A stretch of DNA of 64,000 nucleotides from Mycolicibacterium duvalii. GTDB taxonomy: Bacteria; Actinomycetota; Actinomycetes; Mycobacteriales; Mycobacteriaceae. Position numbers and translations under genes: made by a program. Below are positions 44,166-52,770 of this stretch, piece after piece. The stretch is from positions 3,162,001 to 3,226,000 of the forward strand of contig NZ_AP022563.1 of NCBI RefSeq assembly GCF_010726645.1. Reading direction: 5' to 3'. The notes beneath the pieces are model-generated. The model worked only from the letters and a program-made list of their open reading frames with translations. It had not been told where the DNA came from and made no database searches. Numbering within the stretch: the stretch's first letter is position 1; the number at the start of each line of letters is the position of its first letter.

Positions 44166-44801
44166 GTGACCGAGGAGATGGTGACGTCGAGCGGGTTCCC
44201 TCCCATGCGGACATGGCAGGAGCCAACCGTGCGCAGCCCGGGCGGCGGCGCCGAATACGGCGACATGATCGCCGCGCTGCGGGGCTTCCTCGACGACGTC
44301 GCTGCCGCCGCTCCGGACACCGCGACGACGGTGGCCCTGACGGAGGCCCTGACGGAGTGGGCCGCCCGACTAGCCGAGGTCGCAGTCGGAGAGCGCAGGC
44401 AGATCTTCGCGAGGAGGCTCGACCTACCGGGCCGTGGGCAGACCATGTGCCCTAACTTCATTCCCGTCGCGGGCGACCGGCAGCGGGTCGCGGGCACCGT
44501 CACGTTCGGCCGGTACTTCCTCGGCGGGGGTGGGGCGGTGCACGGCGGGGCCATCCCGTTGCTCTTCGACGAGGTACTCGGCCGGCTGGCCAGCAGCGGG
44601 GATCGGACACCGGCTCGAACCGCGTATCTGCACACGGACTTCCGGTCCATCACACCCGTCGGCGAGGAGCTCGTGGTACGGGCCTGGTTCGTCAGCGAGC
44701 AGGGACGCAAACGGATCCTTCGCGCTGAGCTCATGCACGGTGAGACGCTGTGCGCCGAAGCCGAGGGACTGTTCATCGAGCTACGGCCCGGCCAACCATG
44801 A
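44166..44801 (+). CDS. Hot-dog thioesterase (PaaI-like)
   Basis: About 211 residues from a GTG at 44166 (AAAGGGCGG upstream); an ATG at 44178 is possible. The longer ORF is a shadow of the divergent CoA-transferase. GGAVHGGAIPLLFDEVLG with the HGG motif and ITPVGEELVVRAWFVSEQGR are typical of hot-dog thioesterases. Probably releases CoA from an intermediate or recycles dead-end acyl-CoAs. Confidence 0.8.
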   Translation: MTEEMVTSSGFPPMRTWQEPTVRSPGGGAEYGDMIAALRGFLDDVAAAAPDTATTVALTEALTEWAARLAEVAVGERRQIFARRLDLPGRGQTMCPNFIPVAGDRQRVAGTVTFGRYFLGGGGAVHGGAIPLLFDEVLGRLASSGDRTPARTAYLHTDFRSITPVGEELVVRAWFVSEQGRKRILRAELMHGETLCAEAEGLFIELRPGQP

Positions 44802-44823
44802 TCCGTCTGGATTAGGTCGCGAG

Positions 44824-44866
44824 CGTGCGTGAAGCCGGGTTCCTCGCCGGCCTAACCACACGCACG
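44824..44866. terminator. Hairpin between convergent thioesterase and ligase genes
   Basis: Outer arms CGTGCGTG and CACGCACG are complementary; an inner GCCGG/CCGGC stem stacks inside. No T run, but it sits exactly in the convergent gap. Confidence 0.55.
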
Positions 44867-44872
44867 TCCGCG

Positions 44873-46375
44873 CTAACCCCGCGCTGGTTGGCGACGCTGA
44901 ATATCCCTGTCGTGCAGGGTGATCAGATCGCGTAGCGCAAGTCGGTCCGGCTTGAGCATCGCCGTCAGGGGCAGCTCGTCAACGATGAGCAATTCGTCGG
45001 GGGCCTTGTAGTCGGCCAGTTGACCCGTCACGTGTGAACGTAACTCGGCCAATGTCGGTGGTTCGGCACTTTTTGCCGGGACCACGACGGCGACGCCGAT
45101 CTCTCCGATCACCGGGGCGGGACGGCCAACCACCGCAGCCTGTTTCACCCCTGGGTGTCCGGTGAGCGCTCTCTCGACCTCCCCGGGATGGACGTTGTAT
45201 CCACCTCGGATGTACATGTCGCCGCTACGTCCGACGAGCACCAGGTTGCCGTCCGCGTCGAGTGTGCCGATATCTCCGGTACGCAGCCAGCCGTCGCGCA
45301 GCACCTCGGCGGTGAGTTCGGGGTTGCGCCAGTATCCACGCATCACACAGGGGCCGCTCACCTCGACGACCCCGTCGGAAGCTACGCGCACCTCCATCCC
45401 CGCGGCGGGCCGGCCGACAGTTCGGAACGCAATCTCGGCGGGGTCGGTGGGTTCGGTGCCGCAGATGGTCGGACACTCGGTCATCGCGTACCGCACAACC
45501 AGCGGAACCCCGATCCGCTCGGCGACCCGATACACCAGTTCGGGCGGCGCCGGCGCGGTAGCCACGATACCGATCCGCAGATGCGGCAACGCTTTCCGAC
45601 TCACACCCTCGACCTCGAGCAGCTTGGCCCACTGGGTCGGCACGGCACCGGCCACCGTGATCCGCTCATCGCGCAGCACATCGAACATGCCCTGTGCCGA
45701 CCACGGTGCCGGCGGCACCACCAGCGTGCTGCCCCACATCAACTGATCCCAGAGCTTGAACATGTAGCCGGCGTGGGCGAACGGCGTCGACGTGAGGCGC
45801 CGGTCGTAAGGGGCGCTCATGACACCCGCCGCCGCAGCCCCGGCCGCCAGCCGATGAGCGTCGAACACCGCACCCTTGGGCCTTCCCGTGGTCCCGCTGG
45901 TGAAGATCAGTGCGACCGAGTCCCACCGGGTCAGCTCCACGCGAGGCGGTCCCGATGCCGAGACATCAGTGGTCAGCGCATCTCGCTGCAGCACCCGGCA
46001 TCCGGTGTCCGGCAGTGCGCCGAGTTGCTCGTCGGCGACGATCAAGGCTGGGGTGGCCTGCTGCAGGATCGACTCCATCTCGCTACGCCCAAGCCGCGGG
46101 TTCACCCCGGCGGTGATCGCGCCGATCATGGCCGCCGCGGCGTAGCACGTCGCATAGTCGATGCCCGAGGGCAGCCACAGCAGGACCACGTCGCCTTTGC
46201 CGACTCCGAGATCGGCGAATTGCGCTGCCACGCAACGGGCCCGGCCAACCCACTCGGCGAATGTGATCCGCGCGCCCGGCTCGACGTAGGCCTCGACATC
46301 ACCGTGGGCGGCGGCCGCGGACTCCAGCATCGACCGGGTGTCCTCGACGTCGGAACTCACCGGCGCGCGCGACAT
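44873..46375 (-). CDS. Acyl-CoA synthetase (AMP-binding, FadD-like)
   Basis: 500 residues. FTSGTTGRPKGAVFDAHRLA is the P-loop motif, YAMTECPTICG the A5 motif, GWLRTGDIGTLDADGNLVLVGR the A7-A8 hinge and PLTAMLKPDR the C-terminal Lys region. It converts a carboxylic acid to its CoA ester via acyl-AMP. Start codon ATG immediately follows the TAG of the upstream thiolase-like gene (TAGATG), so the two are co-translated. Confidence 0.9.
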   Translation of the reverse strand: MSRAPVSSDVEDTRSMLESAAAAHGDVEAYVEPGARITFAEWVGRARCVAAQFADLGVGKGDVVLLWLPSGIDYATCYAAAAMIGAITAGVNPRLGRSEMESILQQATPALIVADEQLGALPDTGCRVLQRDALTTDVSASGPPRVELTRWDSVALIFTSGTTGRPKGAVFDAHRLAAGAAAAGVMSAPYDRRLTSTPFAHAGYMFKLWDQLMWGSTLVVPPAPWSAQGMFDVLRDERITVAGAVPTQWAKLLEVEGVSRKALPHLRIGIVATAPAPPELVYRVAERIGVPLVVRYAMTECPTICGTEPTDPAEIAFRTVGRPAAGMEVRVASDGVVEVSGPCVMRGYWRNPELTAEVLRDGWLRTGDIGTLDADGNLVLVGRSGDMYIRGGYNVHPGEVERALTGHPGVKQAAVVGRPAPVIGEIGVAVVVPAKSAEPPTLAELRSHVTGQLADYKAPDELLIVDELPLTAMLKPDRLALRDLITLHDRDIQRRQPARG

Positions 46376-47527
46376 CTACGGCTCCTCGGCGCCGAGAATA
46401 ACGGTCCCGCTGGAACAGAACCAGCCGCCGGTGCCGCTGACGCAGGCGATTCGCGCGTCGGGCACCTGCCGCGGGCCGCATTCGCCGCGCAGCTGACGGG
46501 CCGCTTCAACCAACAGGAACAATCCCCGTTGGCCGGGATGGCAAGCAGACAGCCCACCACCGTCGGTGTTCGTGGGCAGCTTGCCACCCAGTCGCAGCGA
46601 GCCCTCTTCGACGAACGCGCCGCCCTCCCCCTTCGGACAGAAGCCGAGGTCCTCGAGGGTGAGCAGCAGCATGTAGGTGAATGCGTCGTAGATCTCGGCG
46701 ACGTCGACGTCGGACGGGGCGACCCCGGCGCGCGCGAAGGCCAGCGGGCCGCTGACCGAAGCCGGACCGACGGTCAGGTCGTCCCACTGAGACGTGAGCA
46801 TGTGCGAGGTGGTCTCGCCGGAACCGAGCACCCAGACCGGTTTGGTCGGCAGGTCCTTGGCACGCTCGGCGCTGACCAGCACGACGGCCGCGCCGCCATC
46901 ACTGCGAATGCAGCAATGCAGCTTGGTGAAGGGATCGGCGATCATCGGCCCGGCCAGCACGTCGTCCACAGTGATCGGGTCGCGGTAGTAAGCCTCAGGG
47001 TTGTCGGCGGCGTTGAACCGAGCCGACACCGCCACCTCGGCCAGCTGCTCGATTGTGGTTCCGTAGGTGAACATGTGGCGCCGAGCCGCCATGGCGTACT
47101 TGGAGATCAGCGTGTGGCCGTAAGGCGCTTCCCATTGCAGGGGGCCGCGGACACCCCAGTTTATGTTGGCGCCGCGTAAACCTTTGCGGAGATCCGACCG
47201 AGCGGTGGAACCGTAGGTCAGCAGCACCACGTCGGCGTGCCCGGCAGCGATCGCGTCCACCGCGTGCGCCGCCATCACTTCCCACGACGCGCCACCGACG
47301 GCGGTCGAGTCGATCCAGCGCGGCCGCAGCCCGAGGTATTCGCCGACGTCGACCGGCGGCAAGGTGCCCTGACCGGTGGAGGCCAATCCGTCGATGTCTG
47401 CGGGTGTCAGTCCTGCATCGGCCAGGGCGCGCCTACTGGCCTGGGCGATCAGCTCATAGGCCCCTTTGTGGTCGACGCGCCCCACGTCGGAGAGGGCGAC
47501 GCCGGCGATCGCGACGGCGCGGCTCAC
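46376..47527 (-). CDS. Ltp/acetyl-CoA acetyltransferase-like protein without the thiolase Cys
   Basis: 383 residues. The N-terminal unit reads VAIAGVALSDVGRVDHKGAY; STAVGGASWEVMAAHAVDAI has no Cys where thiolases have the nucleophile. The second half retains SACHPGQRG, close to the thiolase CHP/GHPxG loop, unlike the other two Ltp homologues here. No OB-fold gene adjoins. It could be a retro-aldolase or an acyltransferase. Lies between the acyl-CoA dehydrogenase pair and the ligase, overlapping the dehydrogenase gene by 4 bases. Confidence 0.8.
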   Translation of the reverse strand: MSRAVAIAGVALSDVGRVDHKGAYELIAQASRRALADAGLTPADIDGLASTGQGTLPPVDVGEYLGLRPRWIDSTAVGGASWEVMAAHAVDAIAAGHADVVLLTYGSTARSDLRKGLRGANINWGVRGPLQWEAPYGHTLISKYAMAARRHMFTYGTTIEQLAEVAVSARFNAADNPEAYYRDPITVDDVLAGPMIADPFTKLHCCIRSDGGAAVVLVSAERAKDLPTKPVWVLGSGETTSHMLTSQWDDLTVGPASVSGPLAFARAGVAPSDVDVAEIYDAFTYMLLLTLEDLGFCPKGEGGAFVEEGSLRLGGKLPTNTDGGGLSACHPGQRGLFLLVEAARQLRGECGPRQVPDARIACVSGTGGWFCSSGTVILGAEEP

Positions 47528-48546
47528 TGGGCGCGGTCCTGGGCGAGCAACTCGGCGAGCACGTCGGCCGGCTCAGCGAAGAGGTGCCGAAACACGTGGG
47601 CACGCTTGAGGTACAGATGCATGTCGTTCTCGAATGTGTAGCCCATTCCGCCGAAGACCTGGATGCCCGCGGCAGCATTGTCGACGGCTGCCGAGCCGGC
47701 CACCGTGGCTGCCGAGAGCACCTGCAGCAGCGCATCCGGGCGTTCACTCGCCAAAGCGATTGCGGCGAACAGGGTCTGGGCCTGTGCGGCCTCGGCGGCG
47801 ATCTCCATGTTCACACAGGCGTGCTTGATGGCTTGATGAACGCCGATCGGCTTCCCGAATTGCTCCCGGGTCTTGGCGTGTTCGGTCGCCAGCGCTGCAG
47901 CAGCCGACGCCAGGCCTGTGAGGTAGGCGGCGGCAAGCACCACGGCGCGCCCCCAGACCCAGTCGTCTTCGCTTGACAGCCAGTGCGACGCCTCCACGGA
48001 CTCGACTGTGGCCGAGGACATCCGGGTGCCCGGGTCGGCAGCACTCACGGGGGTCAGCGGACCGAGTGACTCGATGTCGACCAGCGCGGCGCCGACGCGG
48101 CCCACCACCAGGGCGTGCGACGCGCCCGCCGGCTCGAACAGATCGAAGGTGCCCTTGACCGGCCGCACGTCGCCGTCGCCCCGCAGCACTGCGAGCGCCA
48201 CCAGGGCTGTCCCGGAGCCAATGCGCTCGGCAAGCGCCACATCGCCGCAGCGGGCGGCCACCCGCGCGGCCAGGGTGCACGCGAGAAACGGACCCGGCGA
48301 AAGGCGCTTGCCGAGCTCGATGAACAGCAGCGCTTCGTCGTCGAACGTGCGCCCCGACCCGCCTGCCTCCTCGTCGAGTCCGAGTGTGAGCAGACCGAGT
48401 TCGGCGCACTCCCGCCAAAGGCCTTCAGGCACCGCCGCTTCCGCATGGCGGTGGGCGCGAATGCTTTCGATGGGCATCCGCTCGGCGAGGAATTCTCCTG
48501 CAGTCTCGATGATTTCGAGCTGCTCGGGTCCAGGCAGCAGATTCAC
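47524..48546 (-). CDS. Acyl-CoA dehydrogenase, short subunit of a probable heteromeric pair
   Basis: 340 residues from a GTG at 48546 with GAGGAG upstream; the longer ORF is rejected because it overlaps the partner gene. TREQFGKPIGVHQAIKHACV and AAGIQVFGGMGYTFENDMHL are FAD/CoA-domain segments. In actinobacteria such short subunits join a second FadE in an alpha2beta2 enzyme acting on bulky steroid CoA esters. Its partner is 20 bases upstream. Confidence 0.85.
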   Translation of the reverse strand: MNLLPGPEQLEIIETAGEFLAERMPIESIRAHRHAEAAVPEGLWRECAELGLLTLGLDEEAGGSGRTFDDEALLFIELGKRLSPGPFLACTLAARVAARCGDVALAERIGSGTALVALAVLRGDGDVRPVKGTFDLFEPAGASHALVVGRVGAALVDIESLGPLTPVSAADPGTRMSSATVESVEASHWLSSEDDWVWGRAVVLAAAYLTGLASAAAALATEHAKTREQFGKPIGVHQAIKHACVNMEIAAEAAQAQTLFAAIALASERPDALLQVLSAATVAGSAAVDNAAAGIQVFGGMGYTFENDMHLYLKRAHVFRHLFAEPADVLAELLAQDRAQ

Positions 48547-48565
48547 GACGATCTCCTCATCGAAT

Positions 48566-49738
48566 TCAACGGGGCAATCCGAGCACGCGTTCGCCGACGA
48601 TGTTGCGCTGAATCTCCGACGTACCGCCACCAATGGCCTGGGAAAAGCTGTAGTAGTAGTAACCGACCCAACCGTCGTCGTCCCACCGCGACGTGTGGCG
48701 GATCGCCCCCGACCCCACAATGTCCATCGCCAGCTTGCCGATCTCTTTGGCCAGTTCGGAGTACATCAACTTGACGATCGAGCCGCGCGGACCGGGCGTT
48801 TCGGTCTTCATGGCCTCGCAGATGTTGGTATAGGTGAGGGCGCGCAGCGACGCCACCGAGGCGCGGGCCGTGGCCAGCCGCCGCGCGATCTCGTCGTCAG
48901 CGATGGCGGGCCTGCGTCCGTCGGGGCCGACGTGGTCGCGGGCATAGTCGATGAGGTCCTCGATGATCTTGGCCAACCTCACCTGGTTGGCAGTGAACGC
49001 GGTGCCGCGCTCGAAGGACAGCGTCGCCATCGCGACCGACCAGCCTTCCCCCACGTCGCCGACCACGTCGGACAGCGGGATGCGGACGTCGTCATAGAAC
49101 ACCTCGCAGAACTCCGAGCCGCCCTCGATGGTCTCGATCGGGCGCACATCGATGCCCGGGGTGTTCATGTCGCAGATGACCCAGGTGATGCCCTTGTGCT
49201 TGCTGCCGGTGGTGTCAGTGCGGACCAGCAGTTCCTGGTAGTCCGCGACGGTGGCGAAACTGGTCCACAACTTCTGGCCGGACACCACCAGGTGCTCCCC
49301 GTCGATGACCGCCTTGGTGCGCAATGCTGCCAGGTCCGAACCGGCGCCGGGCTCGGAGAAGCCCTGACACCAGATCACCTCACCGCGAAGGATCTTCGGC
49401 AAGTGGAAGGATTTCTGCTCCTCGGTGGCCCTGGTGATCAGCGTGGGCCCGGCGTGCGAGTTGCCGACGAAGCACGCGTCGATGCCGGGGAACCCCCGCG
49501 CCGCGTATTCCTCGTACCAGATCAACTGCTGAAGCAACGTCAGCCCTTTGCCGCCGTACTCCTGCGGCCACGCGATACCCGCCCAGCCACCATCCCATTG
49601 GGTGCGCTGCCAGGCGAGGTCGTACTCGCGGATGCCCGCGTCGTCGCGCGGCCGTGGCTCGCTCGGTCGGTTCTCATCGAGCCACGTGCTGACCTGGTCG
49701 CGGAACTCGAGTTGGTCAGGCGTGAAATCGAGGTCCAT
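48566..49738 (-). CDS. Acyl-CoA dehydrogenase, long subunit of the pair
   Basis: 390 residues. WCQGFSEPGAGSDLAALRTK and LWTSFATVADY bind FAD; the C-terminus AIGGGTSEIQRNIVGERVLG has Gly at the position where SCAD-type enzymes have the catalytic Glu of the EGTSEIQ motif. As in FadE26/28-type heteromers, the base is elsewhere or on the partner. First gene of a four-gene operon ending with the ligase; 16 bases from a family II-like site. Confidence 0.85.
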   Translation of the reverse strand: MDLDFTPDQLEFRDQVSTWLDENRPSEPRPRDDAGIREYDLAWQRTQWDGGWAGIAWPQEYGGKGLTLLQQLIWYEEYAARGFPGIDACFVGNSHAGPTLITRATEEQKSFHLPKILRGEVIWCQGFSEPGAGSDLAALRTKAVIDGEHLVVSGQKLWTSFATVADYQELLVRTDTTGSKHKGITWVICDMNTPGIDVRPIETIEGGSEFCEVFYDDVRIPLSDVVGDVGEGWSVAMATLSFERGTAFTANQVRLAKIIEDLIDYARDHVGPDGRRPAIADDEIARRLATARASVASLRALTYTNICEAMKTETPGPRGSIVKLMYSELAKEIGKLAMDIVGSGAIRHTSRWDDDGWVGYYYYSFSQAIGGGTSEIQRNIVGERVLGLPR

Positions 49739-49754
49739 GATTCGAAAGTGTAGG

Positions 49755-49768
49755 TGACACGATAGTCA
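49755..49768. promoter_or_regulatory. Family II operator-like TGACACGATAGTCA
   Basis: One mismatch in the second half site. 16 bases upstream of the acyl-CoA dehydrogenase operon start at 49738. Confidence 0.5.
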
Positions 49769-49783
49769 GAAACAATGCGTTGA

Positions 49784-50548
49784 TTACGGTCGGCGGTATT
49801 TGGCCGTCAGTTCCTCGGCACCGCGCGCCAGCAGTGCCACGTCCGCCCCCACGAGCACAAAGGACGCGCCTGCCCCCACGTAGCGGCGCGCCACCGACTC
49901 TTTGAACGCGTTCACCCCGGCACTCTTGCCGTGTTCGAGGATCGCCTCCAGCGCTTTCTCGATGGCGCACAACACATCTGGATGCTCCGGTTGGCCGAGC
50001 TTACCCATCGAAGCCGCGAGGTCGGCCGGTCCGATGAACACCGCATCCACGCCGTCTACGTCGGCAATGTCACCAAGGTGCGCCAAGCCGGCGACGCTCT
50101 CCACCTGCACGGTCAGGGACACCGTGGCATCGGCGGTGACAAGGTAGTCAGATATGCGGTTCCACCGGGATGCGCGCGCCAGTGCGCTGCCCACTCCCCG
50201 GATGCCTGCGGGCGGGTAACGGGTGGCGGCGACGGCGGCAGCAGCCTCGCGGGCATCGTCGATCATCGGGACGATGATGTTCTGTACGCCGATGTCGAGG
50301 AGTTGCTTGATGAAGACCGGGTCGGCGGACGGCGGACGAACCAGCACGTCGACGTCCGGATAGCCGGCGAGCACCTGCAGTTGTTCGAGCGTGGTACGGA
50401 GGTCGTTGGGCGCGTGTTCCTGATCCAGCAATACCCAGTCGATTCCCGATCCCGCGCAGATCTCGGTCACGTAGCCGCTTCCTGAGGCCAGCCACATGCC
50501 GAACCGCGGGTCGCCGTCGCCGATGCGCTGCGTCCACCGATTCGTCAC
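49784..50548 (-). CDS. HpcH/HpaI-family aldolase
   Basis: 254 residues from a GTG at 50548 that overlaps the hydratase stop by 4 bases. [20 protein letters not shown] and [20 protein letters not shown] are the metal-binding and active-site segments of class II 4-hydroxy-2-oxoacid aldolases. It would split the hydrated meta-cleavage product into pyruvate and an aldehyde. Last gene of the three-gene ring-opening operon. Confidence 0.85.
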   Translation of the reverse strand: MTNRWTQRIGDGDPRFGMWLASGSGYVTEICAGSGIDWVLLDQEHAPNDLRTTLEQLQVLAGYPDVDVLVRPPSADPVFIKQLLDIGVQNIIVPMIDDAREAAAAVAATRYPPAGIRGVGSALARASRWNRISDYLVTADATVSLTVQVESVAGLAHLGDIADVDGVDAVFIGPADLAASMGKLGQPEHPDVLCAIEKALEAILEHGKSAGVNAFKESVARRYVGAGASFVLVGADVALLARGAEELTAKYRRP

Positions 50549-51366
50549 GATTCCGGCCCGTCGAACGAGACCGACACCGTGCCCAGTGGACCGTAGTCGG
50601 CGACGAAGCTGTCCCCCGGTTCGGCGAAAACCGGCTTGGTGAACGACCCGGACAGGATCACCTCGCCTGGCTCCAACGAAACACCATGCGGTGCAAGCCG
50701 GTTCGCCAACCACGCGACGCCGTTGCCGGGGTGGTTGAGCACCGCGGCGGCCACCCCGGACTCCTCGATGGTGCCGTTGCGCAGCAGCAGAGCCGCGACC
50801 CAGCGCAGGTCGATGTCCAGCGGCCGCACCACCCGCCCACCGAGCACGAGCCCCGCGTCGGCCGCGTTGTCGGCGATGGTGTCGACGATGGTGCGCAGGT
50901 GACCGGTCTCGGGATCCGACATCTGCACCCTGGCGTCGAGAATCTCCAATGCGGGCGTGACGAACTCGCATGCCCGGAGGACGTCGAACAGCGTGACGCC
51001 CGGACCGCGCAGCTGCTCGCCCAACACGAAGGCCAACTCGACCTCGACACGCGGCCGGATGAAACGGCCGAGCGGAACCCGGCCGCCGTCCTCGACGAAC
51101 ATGTCGTCGAAGAGAGCGCCGTAGTCCGGTTCGTCGATCGACACCGCGCGCTGCATCACCTTCGACGTCAGGCCGATCTTGCGGCCCTTGACGTGCAGGC
51201 CGTCGGCGACCTTCAGCGCGACGAGCGCCCGCTGGACGGCATAGGCGTCCTCGATGGTCATGTCGGGGTAGTCGAGGGACAGCTGCCGAATCGGCGTGCG
51301 TGTCTGCTCAGCCTCGTACAACCGGCGCGCGATTGCGTCGAGCTCGGTGCCAGCGGGTCTCGTCAT
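50545..51366 (-). CDS. 2-keto-4-pentenoate hydratase-like enzyme (MhpD/HpaH type)
   Basis: 273 residues, FAH-superfamily. [13 protein letters not shown] and the metal-site residues in [12 protein letters not shown], with AGLVLGG further on, fit vinylpyruvate hydratases. Adds water to the 2-hydroxydienoate made by the hydrolase. It lies between the hydrolase and aldolase genes, the classical order of meta pathways. Confidence 0.85.
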   Translation of the reverse strand: MTRPAGTELDAIARRLYEAEQTRTPIRQLSLDYPDMTIEDAYAVQRALVALKVADGLHVKGRKIGLTSKVMQRAVSIDEPDYGALFDDMFVEDGGRVPLGRFIRPRVEVELAFVLGEQLRGPGVTLFDVLRACEFVTPALEILDARVQMSDPETGHLRTIVDTIADNAADAGLVLGGRVVRPLDIDLRWVAALLLRNGTIEESGVAAAVLNHPGNGVAWLANRLAPHGVSLEPGEVILSGSFTKPVFAEPGDSFVADYGPLGTVSVSFDGPES

Positions 51367-51394
51367 GATCTGATGCTCTTCGCGCAGGCGCTCA

Positions 51395-52327
51395 TCATCG
51401 AGTCAGAAAATCCACAGCCGCCGCGTTGAACGACTCGGGGTCCTCGAAGTGCGGCCAGTGCCGCACCGACGCCATCTCGAAGACCTCGGAGTTCGGGATC
51501 AAGCCGGCGATCGTACGCGCGGTGTCCTGGTACACGCCGTGATCCTTGCCCGACGCCACGATCATCACGGGGGCAGTGATGCCGCGCCACCCGTCGTCGG
51601 GAATCAGGTTGCGCTCGCGCACCTTCTCGTCCTGCAGGATCAGCAGCCGGTCGATGGTGTTGCGGGTGTCTTCGCGCCGGTAAACCGCCTGGCGCAGCCC
51701 GATCAGATCGGGCAGCCGGTTGCCCTCGTCGGCGATCAGATGGGCGAATACGGCATGTAACGACTCCCATGTCGGCTCATTCACCGCCTTGGTGCGCTCC
51801 GCGCGGATACGCGCCATGTTCGCCGCCGACGCCTCCCGCCCGGCCGGCGACATCAGGACCACCCTGTCCACCCGGTCGGGATGACCGACCGCAATCGCGG
51901 ATGCGACGAAGGCGCCGAGCGACATGGCGACTAAGTGGGCCGACGTCATCCCGAAGTGGTCCATCACCCCCAGCACGTGCTCGACATAGATCGCGATCTC
52001 GTAGTCGTAGTCCGGCTTGTCCGAGAACCCGTTGCCCACCATGTCGATGGCCACGCAGTGGAAGTGCTCGCTCAACGCAGCCAGATTCGGGGCGAACGTC
52101 TCCCAGTGCCCGCCGGTGCCGTGCAGCAGGATGAGGTGCGGCTTGTCCGGGCTGCCGGCCTCGGCGTATCGCGTACTCACGGCCGCGCCGTTGACCGAGA
52201 TCTCGACGAAGCCCTGACGGAAGTCCAATTCCTTCAGGTACATCCAGATGCTGCGGTAGTCGTCGGTGTCCACAACGGCCCCGACAGCCGCCGGGGCGGT
52301 GGTGGCAGGTACTTGCGCTTGGCTCAT
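51395..52327 (-). CDS. Alpha/beta hydrolase, meta-cleavage product hydrolase type (MhpC-like)
   Basis: 310 residues. [20 protein letters not shown] gives the oxyanion hole; VAMSLGAF holds the nucleophile Ser, with Ala where the usual first Gly of GxSxG stands. [10 protein letters not shown] supplies the Asp and [13 protein letters not shown] the His. Such enzymes cleave C-C bonds in vinylogous 1,5-diketones after extradiol ring opening. First gene of the operon; family II site 24 bases upstream and ribosome site GAGAAGG. Confidence 0.85.
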   Translation of the reverse strand: MSQAQVPATTAPAAVGAVVDTDDYRSIWMYLKELDFRQGFVEISVNGAAVSTRYAEAGSPDKPHLILLHGTGGHWETFAPNLAALSEHFHCVAIDMVGNGFSDKPDYDYEIAIYVEHVLGVMDHFGMTSAHLVAMSLGAFVASAIAVGHPDRVDRVVLMSPAGREASAANMARIRAERTKAVNEPTWESLHAVFAHLIADEGNRLPDLIGLRQAVYRREDTRNTIDRLLILQDEKVRERNLIPDDGWRGITAPVMIVASGKDHGVYQDTARTIAGLIPNSEVFEMASVRHWPHFEDPESFNAAAVDFLTR

Positions 52328-52350
52328 CTCACCTTCTCAGTTTCGCTATC

Positions 52351-52364
52351 TGACATCACTGTCA
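52351..52364. promoter_or_regulatory. Family II operator TGACATCACTGTCA
   Basis: Both half sites match the consensus. Lies 24 bases from the hydrolase start and 160 bases from the small gene at 52525, and may control both directions. Confidence 0.65.
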
Positions 52365-52524
52365 TCTACTGCCGGCGTCACGGCGCTTGTCTGACCATCG
52401 TCGCACAGACGATATGTTCGCATGTAGACAACAACTCACACCACCCAGCCGACGTCCTCGGCGCGTACGGCCATTGCACATACTTCCATTGCTTCTGACA
52501 GTTGTATGCGGTAGAACTGAGCGA

Positions 52525-52770
52525 GTGAACACCCCAGCCGGACGCCGCGTCCTCGCCGAACTCGCCAACGAGTTCGCAGCGGTGCGTTTGTCGTTGGACG
52601 TCAGCGGCAACGGCCCCCGCCTGCTTGTCGAAGACCTCGAGAGTGGCGAACACGTCTTCCTTTGCCCGCTGGAGTTGGCGAGCTTCACCGAGGCCACCCC
52701 CGAGGACCGCGAGGACTGGCTGCGAGTGGGCAACTACCGCGGAGAACGTCGACCCGGGAAGCGTTCGTGA
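52525..52770 (+). CDS. Small conserved protein, head of the dioxygenase operon
   Basis: 81 residues from a GTG at 52525. LANEFAAVRLSLDVSGNGPR then LLVEDLESGEHVFLCPLELA is its core. I recall short proteins of this pattern beside ring-hydroxylating dioxygenases, sometimes labelled dihydrodiol dehydrogenase although far too small for that activity. Overlaps the next gene by 3 bases (GTGA). Function unknown. Confidence 0.6.
   Translation: MNTPAGRRVLAELANEFAAVRLSLDVSGNGPRLLVEDLESGEHVFLCPLELASFTEATPEDREDWLRVGNYRGERRPGKRS

Noticed and set aside
45155..47179. Plus-strand ORF of 674 codons
   Set aside because: Antisense shadow of the ligase and Ltp-type genes, with no domain of its own.
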